From the NCBI GenBank assembly GCA_035653595.1, contig DASRBO010000096.1, positions 1 to 43,021 of the forward strand: a stretch of 43,021 nucleotides of DNA. The letters are read 5' to 3'. The position numbers and the translations under genes are program-made. The notes under the pieces are model-generated. The model had not been told where the DNA came from. It made no database searches and saw only the letters and a program-made list of their open reading frames with translations. Shown here in pieces: positions 1 through 7,782 of the stretch. Every line of letters starts with the position of its first letter. The stretch's first letter is position 1. This DNA is from DASRBO01 sp035653595 (GTDB lineage Bacteria; Actinomycetota; Acidimicrobiia; Acidimicrobiales; JAJPHE01).

Positions 1-2
1 CC

Positions 3-113
3 CTGCGGGCTTTGGCCAACCGCCTCGTCGGCATCCTCCACGGCTGCCTCCGTCACGGCACCCTCTACGACGAGCACACGGCCTGGGGACACCGATCCAC
101 AGCTGCCGCTTGA
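3..113 (+). mobile_element. IS110-family transposase, C-terminal fragment (cut by window edge)
   Basis: The frame is open from the left edge and ends in TGA at 111-113, giving about 36 residues. They include an ALANRLVGILHGCLRHGTLY run followed by DEHTAWGH. This Leu/Ala-rich helix with a YDE-type tail resembles the extreme C terminus of IS110-family DEDD transposases, after the conserved serine domain. Only the tail is present, so the catalytic residues cannot be judged. No terminal repeat is obvious, as expected for IS110 elements, which lack long inverted repeats. Where the element ends and whether it is intact depend on sequence to the left. The family call rests on this short tail only. 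Confidence 0.6.
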
Positions 114-159
114 CGAGTTAAGGCCGTGGGATGTCTAGGCCCCGGCCCGGCCTGGTCCT

Positions 160-618
160 CTACTTCTTCTTCTTGCCACTGCGCCGGCCGAACAGGCCCC
201 GCACCGCCTCGGAGGCGGCTTCGAGGACCAGGCCGGTCCCGATCCCCAGCATCCAGACGTCCTTGGCCAGGGCGATGCCCTGGGAGCTGGGCCGCAGGCT
301 GTTCGGCTGTCGGGCGCCGGGAGTGCGCAGGTAGAGGCCCACCAGGCTCCCGCCGAAGGCGGACAGGCCGAGGCCGGCCATGCCCGGGGAGACGAAGGGT
401 GCCAGCAGGGCGCCACCGAGGGCCATCTCGCCGGCGGCCAGCAGCCGGGCGAAGGCCTCGGGCTCGACGTTCTCCAGCACCGGGTAGGCGGTGGTGGCCA
501 TGCTGTGGAGCTGCTTCTGCTGCTCCGGGTCGCTGTACTGCCACTTGGAGATGCCGCTGTTGAGGATGAAGGCCCCGGTCGCCAGCCTCACCGGTGCATG
601 CCAGGCTCGATGCTTCAA
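160..618 (-). CDS. DoxX-like integral membrane protein
   Basis: A 152-residue protein with about four hydrophobic segments, an N-terminal RLATGAFILNSGISKW stretch typical of DoxX/SURF4-like small membrane proteins, and a lysine-rich C terminus ending in four Lys. DoxX-like proteins sit in the cytoplasmic membrane and are variously linked to redox or thiol stress; the exact role here is unknown. The start is taken as TTG at 618 because GGAGG lies about 10 nt upstream on the minus strand and the hydrophobic N terminus follows directly. The gene stands alone between the IS110 tail and a divergent small gene. Membrane placement is well supported; the family name is moderately supported. Confidence 0.7.
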   Translation of the reverse strand: MKHRAWHAPVRLATGAFILNSGISKWQYSDPEQQKQLHSMATTAYPVLENVEPEAFARLLAAGEMALGGALLAPFVSPGMAGLGLSAFGGSLVGLYLRTPGARQPNSLRPSSQGIALAKDVWMLGIGTGLVLEAASEAVRGLFGRRSGKKKK

Positions 619-751
619 CTTCCCCCACCTCCGGGAGCTCGCGGGCTTCTAGTAGCTGATAGCTGGTCCTGTACCCGGCAACCTCTTCCTGCTACCAACC
701 ATGGCCGCCACCGGTCGTTTCCCCACCTCCGGCACCGGGTAGCGCCCAGGT

Positions 752-1102
752 ATGGAGGGCCGGCAGGGCACCGGCGGGAGCGGCGGCTACGCCTCGGGCG
801 GCCGCCCCCTGGCCGAGGTGGTCGAGTCCGTGGAGCAGGCGGGCTATCCGGGTCAGGTGGTGGTGGAGGCCGGCGACCGGCTGGTGTGCCGGCAGTGCGG
901 GCAGTCCGCCCCCTCGGCCACCTACGAGGTCGGGCGGGCCGAGCGGGAGGAGGGACCCTCCGACCCGGCCGACATGGCTCTGGTGGTCGGGGTGCGGTGT
1001 CCGGGCTGCGGGGCGGGATCGACCCTGGTGCTCAAGTACGGGCCGCTGGCGTCCCCGGAGGAGGCCGAGGTGGCCCGCTCCATCGCCATCCAGAGGTCCT
1101 GA
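752..1102 (+). CDS. Hypothetical zinc-ribbon-like protein
   Basis: A 116-residue soluble protein with two CxxC knuckles, CRQCG near residue 47 and CPGCG near residue 84, spaced as in a zinc ribbon. The N terminus is Gly-rich and probably disordered (MEGRQGTGGSGG). No catalytic motif is visible and I do not recognise a named family. Codon usage matches the neighbouring genes, which supports coding. It is divergent from the DoxX-like gene and followed by a small hairpin at 1136-1151. Zinc binding is inferred from the cysteine pattern only. A regulatory or adaptor role is possible but unsupported. Confidence 0.6.
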   Translation: MEGRQGTGGSGGYASGGRPLAEVVESVEQAGYPGQVVVEAGDRLVCRQCGQSAPSATYEVGRAEREEGPSDPADMALVVGVRCPGCGAGSTLVLKYGPLASPEEAEVARSIAIQRS

Positions 1103-1135
1103 GGGGGCCGTCGGGGGCGGCGCCGGGCGGGTCCA

Positions 1136-1151
1136 ACCGGGCCTTCCCGGT
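1136..1151 (+). terminator. Small hairpin, possible terminator of the zinc-ribbon gene
   Basis: ACCGGG-CCTT-CCCGGT forms a perfect 6-bp stem with a 4-nt loop, 33 nt after the stop codon. There is no U-tract, so terminator function is uncertain. Confidence 0.35.
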
Positions 1152-1302
1152 GTAGAGAATCGTCGAATAGGCGGAAAAGGCATCCGCGCCGTGACGAATT
1201 GTGATTGGTACCGTCAATCTATCGACGCCTCATGCCGATATAACCCTCGTAGGCCATAGGAGACGCTTCCCGGCCCACGGGGGCCACGGAGGGACTGAGA
1301 AC

Positions 1303-1527
1303 TTGGACCTCTCCAATTACATACCGAGGCGGGACAGCCTCCACTGCGCCAGCACCGAGGATCCCTACCGGGTGGCCTGGGAGGCCGCAGCCACCATGCC
1401 GGTGACCCAGGCGATCGCCGCCGTGGCCGACAGGTGCGGCATGCCCGTGCAGGAGGCCAGCCTCCTGGTGTTCTGCGAGCTGCGCGAGTCCCAGCCGGTG
1501 GTGCCGGCGGGCTGGCCGACCTGCTGA
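1303..1527 (+). CDS. Small hypothetical protein
   Basis: A 74-residue protein (from MDLSNYIPRRDS to VVPAGWPTC). The frame is open further upstream to an ATG at 1201. TTG at 1303 is preferred because GGAGGG lies at 1288-1293, 9 nt upstream, and because 1150-1290 is visibly less GC-rich and lacks the strong third-position G/C bias of real genes here. The core (EDPYRVAWEAAATMPVTQAI and onward) looks like a small helical domain, somewhat reminiscent of ANTAR or winged-helix ends, but no motif allows assignment. Function unknown. It precedes the cyclase-family gene by 83 nt. Confidence 0.5.
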   Translation: MDLSNYIPRRDSLHCASTEDPYRVAWEAAATMPVTQAIAAVADRCGMPVQEASLLVFCELRESQPVVPAGWPTC

Positions 1528-1565
1528 GTCCTTCCCCGCCCCGCCGGTCGCCGGAGCCGGCGCGC

Positions 1566-1571
1566 TAGCTT
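1566..1571 (+). promoter_or_regulatory. Possible -10 box (TAGCTT) of the cyclase-family gene
   Basis: TAGCTT fits TANNNT and lies 39 nt before the GTG start, leaving a short 5' UTR with a G-run just before the start codon. No convincing -35 box is seen. Confidence 0.3.
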
Positions 1572-1610
1572 CCCCCGGTCCGGCCGCCCGGCCGCAGATG
1601 GGGGGGACCA

Positions 1611-2591
1611 GTGGGAGAAGAGCGGCTTCCGGATTTCGATCAGCTGCCGGTCGCGGCCGGTCGGCCGCCGGGCTCGTCCTGGGGTGTCTGGGGCGAAGGC
1701 GACGTCCTCGGCTGCCTCAATCTCCTCACCGCCGAACGGGTCGTGGAGGCCGCCGGCCTGGTCCGCAAGGGCGCCGTGTTCGCCCTCAACTGGGAGATGG
1801 AGCTGCCCGACCCGCCCCTGTTCAACCGGCCGGCCTTCGAGCACCACGTCAACTGGCTCGCCAACGAGGTGGGCCACGACGACGAGCTGGGCGGGTGGAA
1901 CACCCAGAGCTCCAGCCAGTGGGACGGCTTCCGCCACATCCGCAGCGCCGTTCACGGCTTCTACAACGGGGTCGCCGACGAGGAGCATGGCATCCACCAC
2001 TGGGCCCGGCGCGGGCTGGCCGGGCGGGCGGTGCTGGTCGACATCGGCCGCTTCCGCCAGAGCCAGGGCCGACCCCTGCAGATGGACCAGACCGATCCCA
2101 TCGAGGCCGAGGAGCTGCTGCATGCGGCCGAGGCCCAGGGCAGTCGCATCCGGCCGGGGGACGTCCTGCTCATGCGCACCGGCTGGACCACCTGGTACCG
2201 GGGGCTCGACCCCGACCGCCGCCGGGCGCTGGCGACCGACCTCAAGTCCCCCGGCCTGCGGCCGGGGGAGGCGACCTCGCGCACGCTATGGAACCTGCAC
2301 ATCGCCGCCATCGGCGCCGACAACCCGTCGGTGGAGACGTGGCCGCCGGGTGCGCTGGCCACCCCCGAGCAGTTCGCCGCCATGCGGGAGGCGCCGGAGA
2401 AGGTGTCGGAGATTTTCGTCCACTTCAGTCTCCTGCCGCTGCTTGGCCTCCCCCTGGGCGAGATGTGGGACCTCGAGGCTCTGGCCGATGACTGCCAGGC
2501 CGACGGCGTCTACGAGGGCCTGTTCACATCGGCGCCGCTCAACCTGAAGGCAGGCGTCGCCTCCCCGCCCAACGCCCTGGTCATCAAGTAG
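1611..2591 (+). CDS. Cyclase-family (kynurenine-formamidase-like) metal-dependent hydrolase
   Basis: A 326-residue protein of the PF04199 cyclase family, which includes bacterial kynurenine formamidases and isatin hydrolase. It opens with GSSWGVWGEGDVLGCLNLLT, typical of the long-form subfamily, and has the metal-site region QWDGFRHIRS near residues 102-111, where D and H replace the HxGTHxD motif of the short form. A later segment, GDVLLMRTGWTTWY, is also typical. Members hydrolyse amides or lactams in the cytoplasm using Mn or Zn; the substrate here cannot be predicted. The start is GTG at 1611, after a G-rich stretch. Its 3' end overlaps the convergent radical SAM gene by 8 bp at a TAGTAGTAG run. 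Confidence 0.8.
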   Translation: MGEERLPDFDQLPVAAGRPPGSSWGVWGEGDVLGCLNLLTAERVVEAAGLVRKGAVFALNWEMELPDPPLFNRPAFEHHVNWLANEVGHDDELGGWNTQSSSQWDGFRHIRSAVHGFYNGVADEEHGIHHWARRGLAGRAVLVDIGRFRQSQGRPLQMDQTDPIEAEELLHAAEAQGSRIRPGDVLLMRTGWTTWYRGLDPDRRRALATDLKSPGLRPGEATSRTLWNLHIAAIGADNPSVETWPPGALATPEQFAAMREAPEKVSEIFVHFSLLPLLGLPLGEMWDLEALADDCQADGVYEGLFTSAPLNLKAGVASPPNALVIK

Positions 2592-3534
2592 TAGTAGAGC
2601 GCCAGGCGGGGTCCCTGGCCCCGCCCGCCAGCCGTTCCTGGACCTGCTTGGGCAGGTAGGCGCGGCGGTCGTACAGACGTCGATAGGCCGGCACCAGATC
2701 CGGGCGGGCACCGGCGAGCCAGCCCATGAAGTGCTCCTTGACCCCAGGCCGCAGGTGCAGCCCGATCGTCGTGACCGACACCGCCCCGGCGGCGCGGGCG
2801 GCGGCGACGACCTCGCCCACCTGATCGGGGGCGTCGGACATGGCCGGTATGACCGGTGCCACCATCACCCCGCACGGGACGCCGGCCCGGTTCAGGTGGC
2901 GCACGGCGTTCATGCGCTGGCGGGGATGGGGGGTGCCCGGCTCCGTCGCCCGCCAGACGGCCTCGTCCAGGGTCCCGATAGAGAGGGCCACCCGGACCAG
3001 GGACCGCCTCGCCGCTTCCTCCAGCAGGTCGAGATCGCGCAGCACGAGGGTCGACTTGGTGAGGATCGAGAAGGGGTTGCCGGCGGCGACCAGCGCCTCC
3101 ACGATGCCGCGGGTGAGGTGGTACTTGCCCTCGCAGCGTTGGTAGGGGTCGGTGTTGGTGCCCATGGCGATGTGGTCGCCGGACCAGCGACGGTCGGCCA
3201 GCTCCGCCCGGGCGCGTTCGACGGCGTTGATCTTCACCACGATCTTGGTCTGGAAGTCGGGACCGGAGTCGAGGCCCAGGTACTGGTGGGTGGGACGGGC
3301 GAAGCAGTAGACGCACGCATGGGTGCAGCCCCGGTAGGCGTTGATGGTGTAGCGGAAGGGCATGCGTGACGACGCCGGCACCTGGCTGATGATGCGCCTG
3401 GCGTTCACGTGCATGAACTCGACCCCCTTGAACTCGCCCGTGCCCACGTGGCGGTCCAGGAGCTGGTCGGCATCGAAGAGGCTGCCCTGCCCGGCGTCGT
3501 CACCGGCCAGGCGCCATCGGAACCCGTCGCCCAT
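2584..3534 (-). CDS. Radical SAM protein, Rv2578c family, predicted LexA-regulated
   Basis: A 316-residue radical SAM enzyme. The 4Fe-4S motif CxxxCxxC is seen as RGCTHACVYCFARPTHQY, with cysteines 70, 74 and 77, followed by family-typical TNTDPYQRCEGKY and FSILTKSTLVLRD. It matches the intein-free Rv2578c-type family, whose reaction is unknown. The frame extends upstream to 3831, but ATG at 3534 is chosen because coding bias stops there and a TACAAT box (3541-3546, minus strand) lies 6 nt before it, the leaderless pattern seen elsewhere here. A perfect actinobacterial LexA palindrome directly abuts this box, so I infer DNA-damage induction. Rv2578c itself is, as I recall, listed among M. tuberculosis genes with an SOS box. 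Confidence 0.88.
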   Translation of the reverse strand: MGDGFRWRLAGDDAGQGSLFDADQLLDRHVGTGEFKGVEFMHVNARRIISQVPASSRMPFRYTINAYRGCTHACVYCFARPTHQYLGLDSGPDFQTKIVVKINAVERARAELADRRWSGDHIAMGTNTDPYQRCEGKYHLTRGIVEALVAAGNPFSILTKSTLVLRDLDLLEEAARRSLVRVALSIGTLDEAVWRATEPGTPHPRQRMNAVRHLNRAGVPCGVMVAPVIPAMSDAPDQVGEVVAAARAAGAVSVTTIGLHLRPGVKEHFMGWLAGARPDLVPAYRRLYDRRAYLPKQVQERLAGGARDPAWRSTTT

Positions 3535-3540
3535 CCCGTC

Positions 3541-3546
3541 ATTGTA
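3541..3546 (-). promoter_or_regulatory. -10 box (TACAAT) of the radical SAM gene
   Basis: TACAAT on the minus strand matches TATAAT in five of six positions and lies 6 nt before the ATG at 3534, consistent with a leaderless transcript. Confidence 0.65.
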
Positions 3547-3562
3547 TCGAACACCCGTTCGA
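3547..3562. promoter_or_regulatory. LexA operator (SOS box), perfect palindrome
   Basis: TCGAACACCCGTTCGA reads as TCGAAC-N4-GTTCGA, exactly the mycobacterial/actinobacterial SOS box. Both half-sites are perfect and it directly abuts the TACAAT -10 box, where LexA binding would block RNA polymerase. This is the only such site I found in the window. The opposite-strand membrane protein gene starts 106 nt away and could also be affected. Confidence 0.85.
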
Positions 3563-3667
3563 GAATGCCCGGGCCCCTGGGCGTAGCTAGGGGCGCCGGC
3601 GGGAAGGAACGGTGCGACAGCTCTAATCCGCAGGCTCGAGTCGATGACTCGGTCAGGAGGTAGCCAG

Positions 3668-4318
3668 ATGTCGACGGACATGGAAGCCAACCCGGCGGAG
3701 CGCGTGGACGAGCCGCCCACCACCGTCGGCGAGCCAAGAGCCGACCGGGCCCCCATGGCGGGCGCCCCGGTGGTCGAGCGCATGGTGGTCCCCGGCACGG
3801 GCCTGGCGCTGTTCGCCGGGTTGCTGATCACCCTCCTCGGGGCCTGGGGCGCCCTGGTCGCCTACCTCGGGCCGACCTTCGGTTTCGGCCCGGCCGGAGC
3901 CGCCGCCTGGCAATGGAGTGGCGCCCACACCTACCTCAACCTGGTGCCGGGGGCGGCGGCGGTGGCCGCAGGCATGCTCATGATGCTGGGCTCGGCGGCC
4001 CGAGGCCGGGCGCCCCTGCTCGGGCTGGCCGCCCTGGTCGCCTTCGGGGCCGGGGCCTGGTTCGTGCTCGGGCCCCAGGTGTACCCGATCCTCGTGCCCG
4101 GAGCGACGGTGCCCAGCTTCGGCGCCCTGACCGGGGCCGGCGGCGTGGCCCACTTCGTCACCCGCGTCGGCTACGGAATGGGCGAGGGCCTGCTCATGTG
4201 CCTGCTGGCGGGCATGGTGATGGCGGTCGCCTCGTTCCGGCCGATGGTGGCAGGCCGGGGTGTCGCCCGGCGCGACGCCGCCTTGGCCGGCCGGCGCCGC
4301 CACCGGATGGCCCACTGA
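3668..4318 (+). CDS. Small integral membrane protein, function unknown
   Basis: A 216-residue protein with a polar N terminus of about 38 residues, then four hydrophobic segments near residues 40-65, 83-104, 110-131 and 173-190, and an Arg-rich tail (RRDAALAGRRRHRMAH). The start ATG at 3668 is fixed by AGGAGG at 3655-3660, 7 nt upstream, the best Shine-Dalgarno in this part of the window. I see no transport or catalytic motif and do not recognise the family. It is divergent from the LexA-box radical SAM gene and convergent with the debranching-enzyme gene, so it is probably monocistronic. Confidence 0.75.
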   Translation: MSTDMEANPAERVDEPPTTVGEPRADRAPMAGAPVVERMVVPGTGLALFAGLLITLLGAWGALVAYLGPTFGFGPAGAAAWQWSGAHTYLNLVPGAAAVAAGMLMMLGSAARGRAPLLGLAALVAFGAGAWFVLGPQVYPILVPGATVPSFGALTGAGGVAHFVTRVGYGMGEGLLMCLLAGMVMAVASFRPMVAGRGVARRDAALAGRRRHRMAH

Positions 4319-4343
4319 CGGCGGCGAGGACCCACACCACGGG

Positions 4344-4356
4344 GCCGGCTGCCGGC
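4344..4356. terminator. Short hairpin between convergent genes
   Basis: GCCGG-CTG-CCGGC gives a 5-bp stem with a 3-nt loop in the 58-bp gap between the convergent membrane-protein and debranching-enzyme genes. It could terminate either side; there is no U-tract. Confidence 0.25.
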
Positions 4357-4376
4357 TCCGAACGGTAGAGGGAAGT

Positions 4377-6530
4377 TCAGAGGCTGGTCGGGGGGTCGCC
4401 CAGAGGATGGCGCGGCTCCTCGATCAGCTTGATGCTGTCAGGCAGGTCCTCCACCGAGGTGCGGCCGTTGATCACCGCGATCGACAGCCTGGCGCCGGCC
4501 AGGGGCACGTTCTCCACGGCCAGGTCCCCGATCTCCGGGGGGATCGCCGGGGCCAGCCACAACCGACCGTGGGGCACCCACGGCTCGAGGCGCAGCAGGG
4601 TGCGCAGGAGGCTGAAGGGGGTGGCAGCCGCCCACGCCTGGGGCGAGCACGATGTCGGATAGCCGACGGGGCGGGCGAACTCGTGGCGGCCGAAGCCGCA
4701 GAAAAGCTCGGGCAGACGCCCTTGGAAGCAGGCGGCGGCATCGAGGAGGCCGAGGACGATGCGCTGGGCCTCGGTGACGTAGCCGTAGCGCATCAACCCG
4801 GCGGCGATGAGGGCGTTGTCGTGGGGCCAGACCGAGCCGTTGTGGTAGCTCATCGGGTTGTAGGCCCCCATCTCGCTGGAGAGGGTGCGCACCCCCCAGC
4901 CGCTGAACATGTCCGGGGCCATGAGCCTTTCCACCACCCGGGCCGCCTTGTCCTCGTCCACGATCCCGGTCCAGAGGCAATGGCCGATGTTCGACGTGAG
5001 CGAGTCGATGGGGGCCTTCTCGCGGTCGAGGCCGACGGCGAAGTAGCCCTTCTCGTCCAGCCAGAACGCCCGGTTGAACGCCTCCTTGAGCCGTTGGGCG
5101 CGGGCGACGAAGTGTTCGGCGGTCCGGGTGTCGCCGGCCTCCCATGCGAAGTGGGATCGAGCGACGTAGGCGGCGTAGACGTAGCCCTGGACCTCGCACA
5201 GGGCGATGGGGGCGTCGGCCAGGCGCCCGCTGGCGAAGTTGATCCCGTCCCAGGAGTCCTTCCACCCCTGGTTGACCAGGCCGCGGTCGGTCGCCCGCTG
5301 GTACTCCACGAACCCGTCGCCGTCGCGGTCGCCGTGGTGCTCGATCCAGTCCAGGGCCCGGTCGGCGTGGGGCAGCAGCTCCTCGACCACGGCCGACTCG
5401 AGCCCCCAGCGGCGCAGCTCGCCGAGCAGCATCACGAACAGGGGGGTGGCGTCGGCGGTGCCGTAGTAGATGTCGCCGCTCTGGGGGGCGATGGCGTTGC
5501 CGAGCCCCCAGCGCATCTCGTGCAGGATGCGGCCGGGCTCCTCCTCCGACAGGGGATCGGACCGCTCGCCCTGGAACCGGGCCAGGGTCTGCAGGGTCCC
5601 CACCGCCAGGCTGGGATCGACGGGCAGGCTCATCCACGACGTGATCAGCGAGTCGCGCCCGAACAGGGTCATGAACCAGGGGGCGCCGGCCGCCACCACC
5701 GCCCGCTCGGGATAGTCGGGATCGAAGATGCGCAGCGCCCCCAGGTCCTCCTCGCTGGTGGCGGCGGCCCCCGCCAGACCCTCGTGGGAGGTGCGCACCC
5801 ACGGGGTGGCCCGCCGCCACTGGCGCAGCCTCTCCACCGGCCCGGTGGCCTCCACCGGCTGACCGCAGCGGTATCTGGGCTCGACGGCTCCCTCGCCCAT
5901 CGACGGCTCCACCTGGATGCATGTGTGCCACTCGCCTCGGGCGGGGACCACCACCCTGGCGGCCAGAACCCTCGGCCCGGCGGTGACCGAATCGCCGTGC
6001 ATGCTCACCCGCAGCCCGCGCCTGGTGTCCATCCACTCGTAGCTGAAGCTGAGCTCCCCGCTGCCGACCTCCACCGACCGCTCCCCCCGGAGGGAGACGC
6101 GGTCTTCCTTGACCTCGAAGATGTGGGCGAAGTCGGCGTCGACCTCGAGGGTGACCGAGCAGGCGGCCGGCTCCAGGGCCAGGTTCCGCAACACCAGGTC
6201 CTCCCGCATGCCGTTGCCGACGAACCGCCGGCGCAGCACCAGGATGGTGCTGTCGGCCCTTCCCGCCCGGGGCCTGGCGCGGTTGAGGAAGGTGGCGGCG
6301 AAGGGCTCCTCGTTGACCACGGAAAGGCCCTGGGGACAGGCCTCGTCGATCGACAGCCGCCAGGTCGAGAGGAAGCGGGTGTCGCGGTAGAAGAGTCCCT
6401 GGGCCGTGCCGGGTTCGATGTCACCGTTGGTCTGCGAGATGCAGAACGAGGTGCCCTCGACCAGGGTGACGGTGCCACCGGTGAGCCCGCTGACGGTCGG
6501 TGTGCCGGGGAAGCTCCACGCTTCAGGCAT
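4377..6530 (-). CDS. Glycogen-debranching-type amylo-alpha-1,6-glucosidase
   Basis: A 717-residue protein. The N-terminal domain has the typical TLVEGTSFCISQTNGDIEPG and GLFYRDTRFLSTWRL signature of the GDE_N_bis domain (about residues 15-210). The rest is an (alpha/alpha)6 toroid resembling GH63/GDE_C domains, with PWFMTLFGRDSLITSW, YYGTADATPLFVMLL, NQGWKDSWDG and SYHNGSVWPHDNALIA. Family members cleave alpha-1,6 branches or related alpha-glucosides in the cytoplasm; which polymer is used here is unknown. The start ATG at 6530 lies 7 nt after a TAGCCT box, so leaderless. It is divergent from the BNR lipoprotein and shares a 49-bp intergenic region with it. Confidence 0.85.
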   Translation of the reverse strand: MPEAWSFPGTPTVSGLTGGTVTLVEGTSFCISQTNGDIEPGTAQGLFYRDTRFLSTWRLSIDEACPQGLSVVNEEPFAATFLNRARPRAGRADSTILVLRRRFVGNGMREDLVLRNLALEPAACSVTLEVDADFAHIFEVKEDRVSLRGERSVEVGSGELSFSYEWMDTRRGLRVSMHGDSVTAGPRVLAARVVVPARGEWHTCIQVEPSMGEGAVEPRYRCGQPVEATGPVERLRQWRRATPWVRTSHEGLAGAAATSEEDLGALRIFDPDYPERAVVAAGAPWFMTLFGRDSLITSWMSLPVDPSLAVGTLQTLARFQGERSDPLSEEEPGRILHEMRWGLGNAIAPQSGDIYYGTADATPLFVMLLGELRRWGLESAVVEELLPHADRALDWIEHHGDRDGDGFVEYQRATDRGLVNQGWKDSWDGINFASGRLADAPIALCEVQGYVYAAYVARSHFAWEAGDTRTAEHFVARAQRLKEAFNRAFWLDEKGYFAVGLDREKAPIDSLTSNIGHCLWTGIVDEDKAARVVERLMAPDMFSGWGVRTLSSEMGAYNPMSYHNGSVWPHDNALIAAGLMRYGYVTEAQRIVLGLLDAAACFQGRLPELFCGFGRHEFARPVGYPTSCSPQAWAAATPFSLLRTLLRLEPWVPHGRLWLAPAIPPEIGDLAVENVPLAGARLSIAVINGRTSVEDLPDSIKLIEEPRHPLGDPPTSL

Positions 6531-6537
6531 CGAAGGG

Positions 6538-6543
6538 AGGCTA
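6538..6543 (-). promoter_or_regulatory. -10 box (TAGCCT) of the debranching-enzyme gene
   Basis: On the minus strand TAGCCT is followed by 7 nt and the ATG at 6530, with no Shine-Dalgarno. This fits the TANNNT-N7-start leaderless pattern. Confidence 0.5.
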
Positions 6544-6567
6544 CCGGCACCGGCCCCGGCGTTCGGT

Positions 6568-6573
6568 CATCAT
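6568..6573 (+). promoter_or_regulatory. Possible -10 box (CATCAT) of the BNR lipoprotein gene
   Basis: CATCAT matches TATAAT at four positions and lies 6 nt before ATG 6580. A GAGG just upstream of the ATG is too close to serve as a good ribosome binding site. Confidence 0.35.
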
Positions 6574-6579
6574 GAGGAC

Positions 6580-7770
6580 ATGCGCCCATCGAAGGCCCTG
6601 CTGAGCGTCCCGCTCATCGCCGCCACCCTGCTGGCGGGATGCTCGTCGGGGGCCGGGCCCAAGAGCTCTGCCCGCGGGACGACCTCGACCACGGCCACGT
6701 CGACCTCCACCACCACCAGCTCCACGACCACGACGGCCCCGGCCGGTCCGGCCGGAGGACCGGTCCCTTCCGGGTTCAGCCCGGAGTCGGTGACCTACGT
6801 TTCCTCCACCCAGGCCTGGGTGCTTGGCACGGCTCCGTGCTCGACGGCACCGTGCACCTCCCTGGTGCGCACCCGCGACGGCGGGGCGTCGTGGAAGGGG
6901 GTGGCGGCCCCGTCGGTCGTGCCGGCCGCCGATCCGACCGGAACGAGCGGGGTGTCGAGGGTCCGTTTCGCCGATCCCCGCGACGGCTGGATCTTCGGGC
7001 CCGGGCTCTACTCCACCCACGACGGCGGCTCGAGCTGGACCTCGGTGACCGTACCGGGGGCGCCGTCGGGTGCCCGGGTGGTATCGCTGGCGGCCGGCAA
7101 CGGCTATGCCTACCTGCTGGTGGTGCCGGCCCAGGGTGCCGCCGGCGCCGGCGAGGTGTTCCGCACCGGGGTGGGGTCGGACAACTGGGCGCCGGCGGGC
7201 CTGACCGTGGCCGGCGCCGACAACGGCCTGGTGCTCGTCCAGGGCAGCTCGGTCTGGGCGGTGGTGGTGACGACTCAGGGCCAGACCGTGCTGGAGGGCC
7301 AGAGCGGAGGGGGGTGGCGGAAGCAGGCCGTGCCCTGCTCTACGCCGACCCTGGCCTGGTGGGCGCAGAGCAGCTCCGAGCTGGCGGCGGTGTGCGGCAG
7401 CGGGGGGGCGGCCGGTCAGGAGGTCAAGGAGGTCTACACCTCGACCGACGGAGGGGCCAGCTTCTCGCGGGCGGGGGCGGCCCCGCCCGGCGGCGACGTT
7501 GGCGGCCTGGCCCTGGCCAGCCCCACGACCATGGTGGTCTCCGCCGCCTCGGGCGCATCCTGGCTCTACGCCAGCTTCGACGGGGGCGCCAGCTGGTCGA
7601 CGGTGTTCACCGACTCGGGCAGCGGAGGCATGCCGTGGTACGACCTCGGCTTCACCACCGCCTCGGTGGGGGAGGTCATCGAGGGGGACCCGGGCGTGCG
7701 CGGCCTGCCGTCCAGCCGGATGCTGGTCACCCACGACGGCGGCCACACCTGGGCCCCCCAGACCTTCTGA
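6580..7770 (+). CDS. Secreted lipoprotein with Asp-box/BNR-type repeats (beta-propeller)
   Basis: A 396-residue lipoprotein. The signal peptide MRPSKALLSVPLIAATLLAGC ends in a lipobox with Cys21, followed by a Thr/Ser-rich linker (about residues 34-60). The body carries repeated Asp-box-like elements, RTRDGGASWKG, STHDGGSSWTSV, TSTDGGASFSR, ASFDGGASWST and VTHDGGHTWAP. These form sialidase-like or Ycf48-like beta-propellers. No sialidase catalytic residues are apparent, so a binding or scaffolding role on the outer face of the membrane is more likely than enzyme activity. The open frame continues upstream to 6406 inside the divergent gene; 6580 is chosen for the signal peptide. It converges on the diguanylate cyclase gene, 12 nt apart. 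Confidence 0.8.
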   Translation: MRPSKALLSVPLIAATLLAGCSSGAGPKSSARGTTSTTATSTSTTTSSTTTTAPAGPAGGPVPSGFSPESVTYVSSTQAWVLGTAPCSTAPCTSLVRTRDGGASWKGVAAPSVVPAADPTGTSGVSRVRFADPRDGWIFGPGLYSTHDGGSSWTSVTVPGAPSGARVVSLAAGNGYAYLLVVPAQGAAGAGEVFRTGVGSDNWAPAGLTVAGADNGLVLVQGSSVWAVVVTTQGQTVLEGQSGGGWRKQAVPCSTPTLAWWAQSSSELAAVCGSGGAAGQEVKEVYTSTDGGASFSRAGAAPPGGDVGGLALASPTTMVVSAASGASWLYASFDGGASWSTVFTDSGSGGMPWYDLGFTTASVGEVIEGDPGVRGLPSSRMLVTHDGGHTWAPQTF

Positions 7771-7782
7771 GGCCGCTGGACC

